A DNA stretch of 20,553 nucleotides from DRLZ01 sp036478815 (GCA_036478815.1 JAZGEP010000120.1:1-20553), one strand, 5' to 3'; positions 6,669 through 15,474 are shown, numbered from the stretch's first letter. Numbers and translations are program-made. The notes: generated by a model not told the origin, from the sequence alone.

Positions 6669-7721
6669 CTATCTCCTGATAAAAGCGGTTGTTGCACGAT
6701 CTGTAAATGAATCTGCGGTTCTGGATATGAATAATACAGCTAACTGTTGTTGCTCAGCAATCGCAAAGCCTTTTTCCACACCAAGCACCATGAATGCAGT
6801 AGCCCAACCATCAGCTTGCATTGTATTTGGCGCAACCACAGTCACTGATGCCAGTGTATGTTTAACTGGTCGAGCCGTCACTGGATCAATAGTATGTGCA
6901 AAATGCTGACCAGCGATCTCAAAGTAATTTCGATAATCTCCAGATGTTGCAACAGACTGATTATCAAGTTGAATCGCTTGGTAAACCTGTCGCAACTGAG
7001 GTGTAGGGACTTCTACACCGACTTTCCAGGCTACATCAGCAAGATTATGACCGTTTGCTCGTAACTCACCGCCTACTTCTACAAGGTACTCCATTATACC
7101 AAGCTTCTCAAGTGACAAGGCGACTTGGTCAACTGCATAACCTTTAGCAATTGCTGACAGATCAACTGAAATGTCAGGTATCAATTTTCGAAGTCGTTGA
7201 TTGGCAATATCAACCTCGATTTGTCGATAACCGATCTTGTGTAATGCTTGCTTGATGGCATCTTCATCTGGAATTTCAGTGATACTACCGTCAGATCCAA
7301 AACCCCATAAATTGACAACAGGGGCAACTGTTACATCAAATGCGCCGTTGGTCAGCTGACTAATTTTTGAAGCTTCAGCCATCACCTCCACAAAATCTTT
7401 GGAAACAGCGATCCACTCTGTCGAACGATTACGGTTAAATCTCGATAATTCTGAATTTTCCAGGTAGGTAGATAGCAACTGATCAATACGTTGCAACTCG
7501 GCGTTAATAGTTGCATTCACTTGACTCTCAGTCAAGTGCGAAGTAGCACTGGTGATAAATTTGACTGACCAAACGGTTCCCATAGTGGAACCATTGAGTG
7601 TCGATTGTTGACGCTGGCCCGGGTTAGAGCAAGCTGAAATCAGAAATAAAAAAAAGAGCAGCAGAACCAACTCTGCTACTCTTTTGTTGTTCAATACATG
7701 TTCTCTAGCCGCCGAAGTCAT
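6669..7721 (-). CDS. apbE: FAD:protein FMN transferase ApbE (flavin transferase)
   Basis: This lipoprotein-type ApbE transfers FMN from FAD to a threonine of NqrB and NqrC, acting on the periplasmic side of the inner membrane. The lipobox LISAC gives the lipidated cysteine, about residue 31 from the ATG used here. Family motifs are NGSTMGTVWSVKF, LSTYLENSELSRFN, NGAFDVTVAPVVNLWGFG, ISVDLSAIAKGYAVDQV, VEVGGELRANG, AHTIDPVTARPV, and ADGWATAFMVLG. The gene overlaps the end of nqrF by 17 bp if the ATG at 7721 is the start. A TTG at 7694, after AGAGAA, would give a shorter, more usual signal peptide and is a serious alternative. A farther upstream start at 7751 seems too long. Confidence 0.95.
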   Translation of the reverse strand: MTSAAREHVLNNKRVAELVLLLFFLFLISACSNPGQRQQSTLNGSTMGTVWSVKFITSATSHLTESQVNATINAELQRIDQLLSTYLENSELSRFNRNRSTEWIAVSKDFVEVMAEASKISQLTNGAFDVTVAPVVNLWGFGSDGSITEIPDEDAIKQALHKIGYRQIEVDIANQRLRKLIPDISVDLSAIAKGYAVDQVALSLEKLGIMEYLVEVGGELRANGHNLADVAWKVGVEVPTPQLRQVYQAIQLDNQSVATSGDYRNYFEIAGQHFAHTIDPVTARPVKHTLASVTVVAPNTMQADGWATAFMVLGVEKGFAIAEQQQLAVLFISRTADSFTDRATTAFIRR

Positions 7722-8925
7722 CAAGTGCAATATGATCGTCCTCAACACCAAGATCTTGCAGCATGTTAATCACTGCTGAGTTCATCATTGGAGGACCACA
7801 AAGATAATATTCGACATCCTCTGGAGCTGGATGGTCTTTCAGATAGTTCTTTAACACAATATCGTGGATAAAACCGGTATACCCATCCCAATGGTCGTCC
7901 GGTTGTGGATCAGACAAGGCAACATGCCAGTCAAAATTATCATGCGTTTTAGCGAGCTTGTCGAAATGATCGACATAGAACATTTCCCGCTTGCTTCTGG
8001 CGCCATACCAGAATGTCATTTTACGTTTTGTGTTGATGCGCATTAACTGGTCAAAGATGTGAGAGCGCATTGGAGCCATACCAGCGCCACCGCCGATAAA
8101 CACCATTTCATTCTCTGTTTCTTTGGCAAAAAACTCACCATATGGCCCAGAAATAACCACGTCGTCGCCGGGCTTGAGATCAAATATCCACGATGACATG
8201 ATTCCTGGCGGCAAATCATCACGCCCTGGAGGTGGCGAAGCAACACGTACATTGAGCATGATCAGATCATCTTCCTCAGGGTAATTTGCCATGGAATATG
8301 CGCGAACAACAGTTTGCTTCACATCTGACTTAAATCTCCACAAGTCAAATTTATCCCAGTCTTCACGAAACTCGTCCTCAACAATGAAGTCTTTATAATC
8401 GACAAGATGTGGTGGGCATTCAATCTGAATAAAACCACCAGCTCTAAAATCGATCTTGTCAGATTTCGGTAAATCAAGCACCAGCTCTTTAATAAAAGTG
8501 GCAACATTATGATTTGAGCGTACTTTGCAATTCCATTTTTTCACCCCGAAAACCTCTTCAGGGACTTCAATTTTCATTGGTTCCTTCACTGACACTTGAC
8601 AGGAAAGACGTACACCTTCTTTAGCTTCTCTCTTGGAGATATGTGTCTCTTCGGTAGGTAAAAGTTCACCACCACCTTCTAATATTTTTACAGTACATTG
8701 ACCGCAAGTGCCGCCGCCACCGCAGGCAGACGAAACAAAAAGGTGAGAATCAGATAACGCATTAAGCAGTTTTGCACCAACCGGTACACTAATCTGTTTT
8801 TCGCCATTGATTTCGATGTCGACATTACCCGACGCAACAAGCCTTGACTTGGCTCCCAGAATAATCAACACCAAAGCGAGCACGATGACTGTGAATAAAA
8901 TGACCCCTAAAATTATCTCAAGCAT
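7705..8925 (-). CDS. nqrF: Na+-translocating NADH:quinone reductase subunit F
   Basis: NqrF is the electron-entry subunit: it oxidises NADH at a FAD site and passes electrons to a [2Fe-2S] cluster. With the ATG at 8925 the protein has 406 residues. It has an N-terminal membrane helix (about 3-24), a ferredoxin domain with C68, C74 and C77 in SACGGGGTCGQC and C109 in LSCQ, the FAD-binding RAYSMANYPEE, and the NAD-binding GGGAGMAPMRSH and CGPPMMN. It ends in the family signature LDDFGG. A TTG at 8931 would add two residues, but the site TAAGGA, overlapping the nqrE stop, is better spaced for the ATG at 8925. All cofactor residues are present. Confidence 0.98.
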   Translation of the reverse strand: MLEIILGVILFTVIVLALVLIILGAKSRLVASGNVDIEINGEKQISVPVGAKLLNALSDSHLFVSSACGGGGTCGQCTVKILEGGGELLPTEETHISKREAKEGVRLSCQVSVKEPMKIEVPEEVFGVKKWNCKVRSNHNVATFIKELVLDLPKSDKIDFRAGGFIQIECPPHLVDYKDFIVEDEFREDWDKFDLWRFKSDVKQTVVRAYSMANYPEEDDLIMLNVRVASPPPGRDDLPPGIMSSWIFDLKPGDDVVISGPYGEFFAKETENEMVFIGGGAGMAPMRSHIFDQLMRINTKRKMTFWYGARSKREMFYVDHFDKLAKTHDNFDWHVALSDPQPDDHWDGYTGFIHDIVLKNYLKDHPAPEDVEYYLCGPPMMNSAVINMLQDLGVEDDHIALDDFGG

Positions 8926-8934
8926 TACCAATCC

Positions 8935-9543
8935 TTACAGTTGTATACCGGAGAATGCCATGAACCCAAGCGACATTAACCCAACAATAATAAACGCACT
9001 GCCGAGTCCTTGTAGCCCTTTTGGCATATCACTGTATTTTAATTTTTCTCTGACACCAGCCATTGCTGTAATTGCTAGCATCCAGCCAAAACCAGCACCA
9101 ACCCCATAAACCACACTCTCGGTAAAATTATAATCACGCTCAATCATAAATAAACTACCACCAAGAATCGCACAATTCACAGTAATCAAGGGTAAAAAGA
9201 TGCCCAATGCGTTATACAATGCTGGAAAGAATTTATCCAGTGTCATTTCCAGAATCTGCACTAACGCAGCAATGACACCGATACTGGCAAGCAACACCAA
9301 GAAGCTTAAATCTGCCCGATCCAAGCCCATCCAGGCCAAAGCGCCTTCACGCAACAAGGAATTGTAGATCAGATTGTTAACCGGTACTGTAATCGCCAAA
9401 ACAATTAACACCGCAATACCAAGTCCAATCGCTGTTGATATTTTTTTGGATACTGCCAGGAAAGTACACATTCCCAAAAAGAATGCAAGCGCCAGGTTTT
9501 CTACAAAAACTGACTTGACAAATAAACTGATTAAACTTTCCAT
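8935..9543 (-). CDS. nqrE: Na+-translocating NADH:quinone reductase subunit E
   Basis: NqrE is a 202-residue integral membrane subunit that pairs with NqrD as an inverted-topology core of about six helices each. Cysteines C26 (FFLGMCTFLA) and C124 (ITVNCAILGG) correspond to two of the four that bind the intramembrane iron centre. Other signatures are VPVNNLIYN, ALVQILEMTLDKFFPALYNA and ESVVYGVGAGFGWMLAI. Length and both ends match Vibrio NqrE. The start ATG overlaps the nqrD stop by one base (TAATG), indicating coupled translation. Confidence 0.98.
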   Translation of the reverse strand: MESLISLFVKSVFVENLALAFFLGMCTFLAVSKKISTAIGLGIAVLIVLAITVPVNNLIYNSLLREGALAWMGLDRADLSFLVLLASIGVIAALVQILEMTLDKFFPALYNALGIFLPLITVNCAILGGSLFMIERDYNFTESVVYGVGAGFGWMLAITAMAGVREKLKYSDMPKGLQGLGSAFIIVGLMSLGFMAFSGIQL

Positions 9544-10280
9544 TAGTGGCCATCCTCAAAATAGTGGGTACCCTCAAAGTGATGCGCTGGCATAATCTTA
9601 AAATCAGGTTGCTCAACCTGATCAGGTTTCCAGGTTCTAACAGCCCAGATCATCAATCCGATAATGAAAAAAGCACTTGGAGGCAGTAGTAGTAATCCAT
9701 TGGGAACATACCAGCCGCCATCCTGAACAGTCGGCAAGATCGTGTAGCCAAGTAATTTTCCAGCACCTAGCAATTCTCTGAATATCGCAACGATAACCAA
9801 TATCAAACTATATCCAAGACCATTACCAATACCATCAAAAAAACTCATAATTGGTGGGTTTTTCATTGCATACGCTTCAGCACGACCCATGACGATACAA
9901 TTGGTGATGATCAACCCCACAAAGACTGAGAGTGACTTTGCAGTGTCATAAGCAAATGCTTTCAGTATCTGATCGACGACAATCACCAATGAAGCAATAA
10001 TTGTCATTTGAACAATAATTCGAATACTTGATGGAATATGATTTCTAATCAAGCTGATTGAAGCACTTGAAAATGCAGTGACAGCAGTTAGTGCCACACA
10101 CATGGTCAATGTGGTGGTTAATTGCGAGGTCACCGCAAGCGCTGAACAAATCCCCAATACCTGAAGTGTTATCGGATTATTGTCAACTAAAGGCTCGCGT
10201 ACAACTTCTTTCAGCTCATCTTGATTGGCTTTAATCTCGTCGATCAAGCCTCTTACTTCATTTTCGCTAATTGCACTCAT
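9543..10280 (-). CDS. nqrD: Na+-translocating NADH:quinone reductase subunit D
   Basis: NqrD is the membrane partner of NqrE. Its cysteines C45 (LQVLGICSALAV) and C128 (GLIITNCIVMGRAEA) provide the other two ligands of the iron centre. RNHIPSSIRIIVQM, the IDGIGNGLGY-like FFDGIGNGLGYS and FRELLGAGKLLG are typical. At 245 residues it is about 35 longer than the Vibrio protein as I recall it. There is an extra hydrophilic N-terminal stretch of about 15 residues (SENEVRGLIDEIKANQDELK) and a C-terminal tail of about 20 residues with several histidines (MPAHHFEGTHYFEDGH). The start overlaps the nqrC stop by four bases (ATGA). Confidence 0.97.
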   Translation of the reverse strand: MSAISENEVRGLIDEIKANQDELKEVVREPLVDNNPITLQVLGICSALAVTSQLTTTLTMCVALTAVTAFSSASISLIRNHIPSSIRIIVQMTIIASLVIVVDQILKAFAYDTAKSLSVFVGLIITNCIVMGRAEAYAMKNPPIMSFFDGIGNGLGYSLILVIVAIFRELLGAGKLLGYTILPTVQDGGWYVPNGLLLLPPSAFFIIGLMIWAVRTWKPDQVEQPDFKIMPAHHFEGTHYFEDGH

Positions 10281-11191
10281 GCTGCACCTTCAAGCGTTTT
10301 AGTTTTAGATTGTTTTAACTTCTCAAGAAATGGACCAAAACCATTTTGACCCAACCAGTACTTAATTAGGTTACTAACACCTTGACTTGTCAGAGTTGCA
10401 CCCGCAAGACCATCCACTTGATATTCTGAACCTGGCTTGGACGGATCAACATTACCTTTAACTAATCCCAGAACTGGCTCGCCCTGGTCATTATAAACTT
10501 TCTTGCCTTTCCAGATGGCGCGCCATTTTGGATTAACAACCTCGCCTCCCAGTCCAGGAGTTTCTGCCTGATCGTAGAAGTTAATACCACGCACAGTTTT
10601 TCCATCCGCTTCCAATGCCAAAAACCCATACATGGTCGACCACAACCCGTAGCCACTGACAGGTAGAATCATTGCATCAAGTTTGCCGTTTTTCTTGACA
10701 AGATGGACTTTTGCATATTTTGATCTGCGTTTAATATGTGCAACATCATCTTGCCGTGGAATTTCCATACCAAGCTCTGGATCACCGGCGACTTTTCTGG
10801 CATCAAATGTCTCGATATCAATCGTTTCATTAAATTCACCAGTTTCAAGCTCTACAATCTTGCTCTCAATATTGCTTAAAGCAGCTCTGACCAAATCAGC
10901 ATCACCAGCCTCCGATTCAGAGATCAGTCCGGCAACAGTGACAATATTCTTGTCGATATCCAGCTTTTTATTGGCAACCTGAAGCGGTCTTAAGGCAACC
11001 GCGGATAACGCTACAAACACAGCACAGAACAAGCTCACACCAACAGCTACAGCAATTGTTTTCTCAAGGCTGTCATTGGGTAATGTGCGAATCTTGGCCA
11101 ATAATGCATCAAGCTTCTGCTTATAATCACGCCCGTTTCCAGTTTTGGAATTCATTGGGTTATCCTTCATTGGGCTATCCTTCTTAGACAT
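10277..11191 (-). CDS. nqrC: Na+-translocating NADH:quinone reductase subunit C
   Basis: NqrC carries a covalent FMN in a periplasmic FMN-binding domain behind one membrane helix (about residues 46-68). The ApbE target motif is DGLAGATLTS, with T266 as the likely flavinylated residue; the first position of the usual S/T-G-A-T core is alanine here. Other signatures are SGYGLWSTMYGFLALE and AETPGLGGEV. The protein has 304 residues, noticeably longer than typical, because of a charged N-terminal extension of about 40 residues that contains KDSPM/KDNPM, coded by a 15-bp tandem repeat at 11153-11182. The start at 11191, after AAGGGCGAAACGAT, overlaps nqrB by 8 bp. Later ATGs inside the repeat are possible starts. 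Confidence 0.97.
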   Translation of the reverse strand: MSKKDSPMKDNPMNSKTGNGRDYKQKLDALLAKIRTLPNDSLEKTIAVAVGVSLFCAVFVALSAVALRPLQVANKKLDIDKNIVTVAGLISESEAGDADLVRAALSNIESKIVELETGEFNETIDIETFDARKVAGDPELGMEIPRQDDVAHIKRRSKYAKVHLVKKNGKLDAMILPVSGYGLWSTMYGFLALEADGKTVRGINFYDQAETPGLGGEVVNPKWRAIWKGKKVYNDQGEPVLGLVKGNVDPSKPGSEYQVDGLAGATLTSQGVSNLIKYWLGQNGFGPFLEKLKQSKTKTLEGAA

Positions 11192-12389
11192 ATCGTTTCG
11201 CCCTTCTACGAATATTCACCTGAATAACACCGTAGTCAATAAGTTGAGCGAATATATTCACAAACAAAATTGCTAGCATAATCCCTTCAGGATAGGCTGG
11301 ATTGACCACTCGAATCAGCACTGTCATCATGCCAATCAAAAAACCATAAATCCATCGCCCCGGATCAGTTTGTGCCGCGCTGACAGGATCAGTCGCCATA
11401 TACGCCATACCAAAGGCAAAGCCGCCAACCACCAAATGCCAATACCAAGGCATTGCAAACATCGGATTGGTGTCACTGCCCAGTATATTAAACAATGCGC
11501 TGGTAGCAAACATGCCCAAAAACACACCAAAAATAATTCGAAACGATCCTACTTTGGTAATCATTAGAAATGAAGCACCAATCAAACACGCCAGTGTTGA
11601 AGTTTCGCCTATTGAACCAGGGATAAAGCCCATAAAGCTCTGCAACCAAGTGTAACCTGATTGATAAATGGCATCCATACCACCTGTCGCTGCCAGACCA
11701 AGTGGAGTTGCACCACTAAAACCATCGACCGCCACCCAGACTGCGTCACCAGACATGTATGCTGGATAAGCAAAGTACAAAAACGCACGTCCTGTTAATG
11801 CAGGATTGAGAAAGTTTTTACCGGTACCACCAAACACTTCTTTGCCAATCACCACACCAAAACTGATTCCTAACGCAACCTGCCATAATGGAATGGTTGG
11901 TGGCAAGATTAAGGTGTAGAGCATGGAAGTCACTAGAAAACCTTCGTTTACATCGTGTTTACGTACCACGGCAAACAAGACTTCCCAGACACCGCCAACG
12001 GCAAGGGTAACAATATAAATAGGCAGAAAATAAAGTAGCCCATGCACAAAATTTGAAAGCGGATTACTGGCGCTATAACCCAGCATATTCATAATCAGGC
12101 TGCGCCAGTTATCGATAGTATCAGCACCTGTAGTCGCCAAAGCAGCATTGGCCTGATATCCAGTGTTATAGCACGCCATCAACACACAAAAAATCGTGGC
12201 AATCACCACGTATGTCATAGCTCGTTTAAGATCGACTATGTCGCGCACATGAACGGTTCCATTTGCGCGTTCACCTGGCGTATAAATGAACGTATCGACC
12301 ATTTCATAGATCGCATAAAATTTAGCCAGTCTGCCGTCATCAACAAAGTGAGGACGTAAAGAATCTAGAAATCGCCGTGTTGCTGACAT
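11184..12389 (-). CDS. nqrB: Na+-translocating NADH:quinone reductase subunit B
   Basis: NqrB is the large membrane subunit (401 residues, about ten helices) holding covalent FMN and riboflavin and forming the Na+ path and quinone site. The flavinylation motif is DGFSGATPLG with T228 as the FMN-bearing residue. Also visible are VNEGFLVTSMLYTLILPP, GKEVFGGTGKNFLNPALTGRAFL (near 183-203) and the C-terminal PAYPEGIMLAILFVN, all typical of the family. The start overlaps the nqrA stop by one base (TAATG). Length and sequence follow the family throughout. Confidence 0.98.
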   Translation of the reverse strand: MSATRRFLDSLRPHFVDDGRLAKFYAIYEMVDTFIYTPGERANGTVHVRDIVDLKRAMTYVVIATIFCVLMACYNTGYQANAALATTGADTIDNWRSLIMNMLGYSASNPLSNFVHGLLYFLPIYIVTLAVGGVWEVLFAVVRKHDVNEGFLVTSMLYTLILPPTIPLWQVALGISFGVVIGKEVFGGTGKNFLNPALTGRAFLYFAYPAYMSGDAVWVAVDGFSGATPLGLAATGGMDAIYQSGYTWLQSFMGFIPGSIGETSTLACLIGASFLMITKVGSFRIIFGVFLGMFATSALFNILGSDTNPMFAMPWYWHLVVGGFAFGMAYMATDPVSAAQTDPGRWIYGFLIGMMTVLIRVVNPAYPEGIMLAILFVNIFAQLIDYGVIQVNIRRRAKRYV

Positions 12390-13759
12390 TATCCTTCCTT
12401 CTCAATTTGAGTAAGATTAGTTCGTAAAACCGGACCAAAATCATGTTTTCCCAGATCAGCAAATGTGCACAACGCCAAATCCTCCTCATCCAATTCAAGA
12501 CAACCGAGCTGCAGTGCCGTATCAGTATCGCCAACGATTAGCGCCTTGATCAGAGGCGTTGGGTGTAAATCCAATGGCATCACCGCTTCAAAAGCGCCAA
12601 CCGGCACAATCGCTCTAGGACTACCATGGGTACTGGTAGTCATCCTGAACTTATAGCCTTTATTGATTGGCAAGCTGGCTAATGTCACATTCAATTGAGA
12701 ATATTTACTCGCCTGAGGGGTGATCCAGCCAAAAAACTCTCTGACTTTTTCATCTTGCAACACTGTCACCTGATTATGATAGTGACCAAGGAAGGCTGCC
12801 CAGGCAACAGCTTTGTGACCATGCAATGGCGAACCAGAAATAACGCGACTAATATAATCCGGATGGTGTTCTGGAACATTAATTTCATCAGCAACCAGAT
12901 TCTCAGTGCTAGCTCCTGACCGTGTTCTAATCAGTCGCGGCTTGCTGATTTCAGGACCAGATAAGGCTACGACTCGCTCTGAATTAATTTTACCTGTAGT
13001 AAATAATGCACCAATCGCCAACACAGCTTGATAGCCGATATGCCAGACTGTTTTGTTAGCATTCACCGGATCCAGAAAATGAATATGTGTGCCAGCAACA
13101 CCCGCTGGATGGGGGCCATTAAATTCAGTCAATTGTGTTTGTTGCGACTGATTAACCTGCATCATCACTCCAGGGGCTTTGCAGACAAACACTTTGCCTT
13201 CAGTGAGCTTACTGATTACTTGCAGGCCATGAATAAAATCATCAGCACGCTCGTTAATGATGATATTGGCATCGGGTGACAATGGATGAGTATCCATCGC
13301 TGTAACAAAAATAGAGTGTGGCTTGCTGTCCACTGCAGGTACTTTCGAATATGGACGTGTCCTGAAAGCTGTCCATAATCCAGAGTTAATCAGATTCTCG
13401 GACACTACAGCATGGCTAAGCCCATCCAGCTTGGATACAGCATACTTTATAAAGGCTTCTGAACGTCGACCTTCTACCTTAATTACAATCGACTGTAATA
13501 CACGTCGATTGCCACGATTAATCGACTCAACTACCCCGCTTGCCGGAGATGTGAATTTCACACCTGGGTTTCTCTTGTCAGTGAACAATACTTGCCCCAA
13601 ACTGACAGAATCACCAACATTCACCGCTAAAGAGGCTTTCAACCCCAGGAAATCCCGACCCAATAAAGCAACTGATCTTACTTGAGGGCCATCGTAAATA
13701 ACTTGCTCGGGTTCACCCATAAGTGGGATATCCAAGCCTTTTTTCGTTTTTATCCGCAT
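12389..13759 (-). CDS. nqrA: Na+-translocating NADH:quinone reductase subunit A
   Basis: NqrA is the peripheral, cytoplasmic subunit (456 residues) of the complex and has no predicted membrane helix. It starts MRIKTKKGLDIPLMGEPEQ, and the biotinyl-like segment with VNVGDSVSLGQVLFTDKRNPG and FTSPASGVVESINRGNRRVLQ is typical. Further signatures are PADSK-like PAVDSKPHSIFVTAMDTHPL, HFLDPVNANKTVWHIGYQ, VVALSGPEI and VIVGDTDTALQLGCLELDEEDLALCTF-type C-terminal motifs. It is the first gene of the operon. Its ATG is preceded by AGGTTAAAA, and a possible promoter lies just upstream. Confidence 0.98.
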   Translation of the reverse strand: MRIKTKKGLDIPLMGEPEQVIYDGPQVRSVALLGRDFLGLKASLAVNVGDSVSLGQVLFTDKRNPGVKFTSPASGVVESINRGNRRVLQSIVIKVEGRRSEAFIKYAVSKLDGLSHAVVSENLINSGLWTAFRTRPYSKVPAVDSKPHSIFVTAMDTHPLSPDANIIINERADDFIHGLQVISKLTEGKVFVCKAPGVMMQVNQSQQTQLTEFNGPHPAGVAGTHIHFLDPVNANKTVWHIGYQAVLAIGALFTTGKINSERVVALSGPEISKPRLIRTRSGASTENLVADEINVPEHHPDYISRVISGSPLHGHKAVAWAAFLGHYHNQVTVLQDEKVREFFGWITPQASKYSQLNVTLASLPINKGYKFRMTTSTHGSPRAIVPVGAFEAVMPLDLHPTPLIKALIVGDTDTALQLGCLELDEEDLALCTFADLGKHDFGPVLRTNLTQIEKEG

Positions 13760-13794
13760 TTTTAACCTGACATGTTTGAAATATGAATTAAAAC

Positions 13795-13823
13795 CTAATC
13801 TGTTTTCTATCGATCATGGTCAA
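13795..13823 (-). promoter_or_regulatory. nqrAp: Possible sigma-70 promoter of the nqr operon
   Basis: On the minus strand TTGACC (13818-13823) is followed after 17 bp by GATTAG (13795-13800), about 35 bp before the nqrA ATG. The -35 box matches five of six consensus bases, the -10 only three. The position in the 117-bp gap after the Ttg2D-like gene is right, but the call is tentative. Confidence 0.35.
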
Positions 13824-13876
13824 TATTTTGCCACACTCGACTCTGTATGACCCAGCACAAAACTCTAGATTTATTA

Positions 13877-14509
13877 TTATTTTTCAGTGGAATAACTAGC
13901 TGATTTTGCTTTTATCTCAGCAATCAGCGCATCAACACCTTTGACTTTAATTACATCGGTATAATGCGCGCGCTTCAAAGCAAGATCGCTCACACCATCA
14001 GCCATGATATTAATGATCTTCCATTCCCCATTCTTATCCTGATCAAGAATATAGTCGAAATTGACCACGCTAAATTCAGGACTTCGTAGTACTGATTTAA
14101 CCAATAAGCGACCTCGCGGTAAGCTTTGCTCTGATACAGTTTTAAATGATTCTCCACCGAAACCGTTAAAACGGTCGACATATGTGGCAATTGTGTAGCG
14201 GTAGAACTCATCAACAAATGTTTTTTGTTGATGCTCTGACATTTCACCCCAATACTTCCTGCCGACTGAAAATCGAGCAATTCTGGATAAATCGTGTGTC
14301 TCACTAATCACTTTGTCGAGCGCTTGATAACGTTCGCCATAGTCAAGTGTTTTGGCGTTTTTCATGGTAACCAGCAAAGCATCGTTCAACTTTGAAATAA
14401 CCGGAATACCTCGTTGCTTTTGCACTGTAATCACTGCTTCATCTGCAATAGCAGCTGTGTTAATAACAATGATCGATAGTAAAACCAGCTTACCTAATTT
14501 TATTCGCAC
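13877..14509 (-). CDS. Periplasmic Ttg2D/MlaC-family protein (HpnM-like)
   Basis: This is a secreted substrate-binding-like protein of the Tol_Tol_Ttg2 family, whose best-known member MlaC carries phospholipids between membranes. The HpnM subgroup accompanies hopanoid genes. Matching segments are LSRIARFSVGRKYWGEMS, FVDEFYRYTIATYVDRFNGF, VNFDYILDQDKNGEWKIIN, and ADGVSDLALKRAHYTDVI followed by GVDALIAEI. The details look closer to HpnM than to classic MlaC, but no other Mla or hopanoid gene is visible. I chose the GTG at 14509 because it gives a clean signal peptide (RIKLGK, then a hydrophobic stretch ending AAIA before DEA) and about 210 residues. An upstream ATG at 14599 would add 30 residues before the signal peptide. 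It is probably transcribed separately from nqrA, 117 bp downstream. Confidence 0.85.
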   Translation of the reverse strand: MRIKLGKLVLLSIIVINTAAIADEAVITVQKQRGIPVISKLNDALLVTMKNAKTLDYGERYQALDKVISETHDLSRIARFSVGRKYWGEMSEHQQKTFVDEFYRYTIATYVDRFNGFGGESFKTVSEQSLPRGRLLVKSVLRSPEFSVVNFDYILDQDKNGEWKIINIMADGVSDLALKRAHYTDVIKVKGVDALIAEIKAKSASYSTEK

Positions 14510-14777
14510 CCCCAAATGGCAGCTCAATAAAAACTGAGCAACTGAATGTAAAATCCCATTCGAGCGGTCTACAATAACTTTTGTTTCGGAATAACACATA
14601 TCAGATAATTGTCTCGGACTTGGCTGAATTGATCAGAACTTCTGCAACAGTCGTTGTTTCTGTCAACAGTGGAAATCTCTTAGTTTGATCAAGCATGGCT
14701 CACGTCGAAAATTAATCCTATTTTCAAGACACCATATTGACCATTCACCTACAGGCTCACCCAATATATGTTAAAAG

Positions 14778-14918
14778 GCGGTTTAACGAAATAAAGTTAT
14801 CTAAAATCTCTCTACAAATAACCATGCCCATATAGCGCAGGAGTTTTCTTCGTCTACAAATTGCATATAGAGCAAAAGCAGGCTAGCAACTGAAGTTGAG
14901 ACGCAAGAAACGACCAAT
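14778..14918 (+). mobile_element. Hairpin repeat H5, right end lost
   Basis: The left end GGCGGTTTAACGAAATAAAG matches the end of H3. After about 30 unrelated bases come the shoulder GCGCAGGAGTTTTCTTCG, stem arm TTTCTTCGTCTACAAATTGC and its partner GCAACTGAAGTTGAGACGCAAGAAA. The centre is diverged (ATATAGAGCAAAAGCAGGCTA). The complementary right end is missing; H6 begins within 10 bp. H5 looks like an older copy damaged at its right edge. Confidence 0.6.
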
Positions 14919-14926
14919 TAATTAAA

Positions 14927-15078
14927 TACCTGAGCATCATTAATTTAACAATTTTGCGCAGGATTTTTTTCATCTTCAAGGCGCAGAAACGGGCGCATAG
15001 TGAGCTATGTAACTGTTTCTGCAACACCGAAGATGAGAAAAAAGACCAGTAAACTGTTAAATTAATTATGCTCAGGTA
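14927..15078 (+). mobile_element. Hairpin repeat H6
   Basis: This full copy has ends TACCTGAGCATCATTAATTT and the complementary right end (one mismatch, then extension through TTAACA/TGTTAA). The left shoulder is GCGCAGGATTTTTTTC, and the stem arms are CATCTTCAAGGCGCAGAAAC and GTTTCTGCAACACCGAAGATG. The centre is GGGCGCATAGTGAGCTATG, and the right shoulder is AGAAAAAAGACCAGTAA. The stem resembles H1 and the right half of H7 but not H3, H4 or H9. The TAA preceding the left end and TTA following the right end are complementary and not a direct repeat, so no clear target duplication is visible. Confidence 0.8.
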
Positions 15079-15312
15079 CTTAGCATGGTCGGTAGTGTAT
15101 TGTGAGTTGTTTTAAGCCCCATATTTACGCCCATCAACAAACAATATAAAGCCGCCCATTATAGCGTATAGAGTATAAATGGCAACCTTTAGAAAACATC
15201 TTTATAAGCACAATGTCACAGCAGAACAGTCCTGAATCCATTGAAAGCCCTCTAGTTTCCTGCAAGTCACAGAGTAATCAGCCATACGCCATCAAGCAAT
15301 GATAAACCAAAC

Positions 15313-15474
15313 TTAACGAGCCAGCTTATTGATGGTCATTACCACACGGTTTTGACTAACGAATTCTATAAGGCATTCAAAAAATCTGTGCAGTCGGGCT
15401 ATATCTTCAGACTCATGATTTGCGCGAATCGTATAACGATCCTCATTCAAACGCCAGCCAAAAAGCAGTGATGA
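15313..15474 (-). pseudogene. C-terminal relic of an unknown protein
   Basis: An open minus-strand frame of 53 codons reads SSLLFGWRLNEDRYTIRANH, continuing ESEDIARLHRFFECLIEF and ending MTINKLAR. It has no start codon of good quality and is closed upstream by TAG directly before its first codon. The amino-acid make-up looks like genuine protein rather than chance. I do not recognise the family. With the next entry it suggests that a small gene region decayed here. Confidence 0.4.

Noticed and set aside
6340..6909. 189-codon plus-strand ORF
   Set aside because: It is antisense to nqrM, apbE and the CBS start region, which have clear family matches and ribosome-binding sites.
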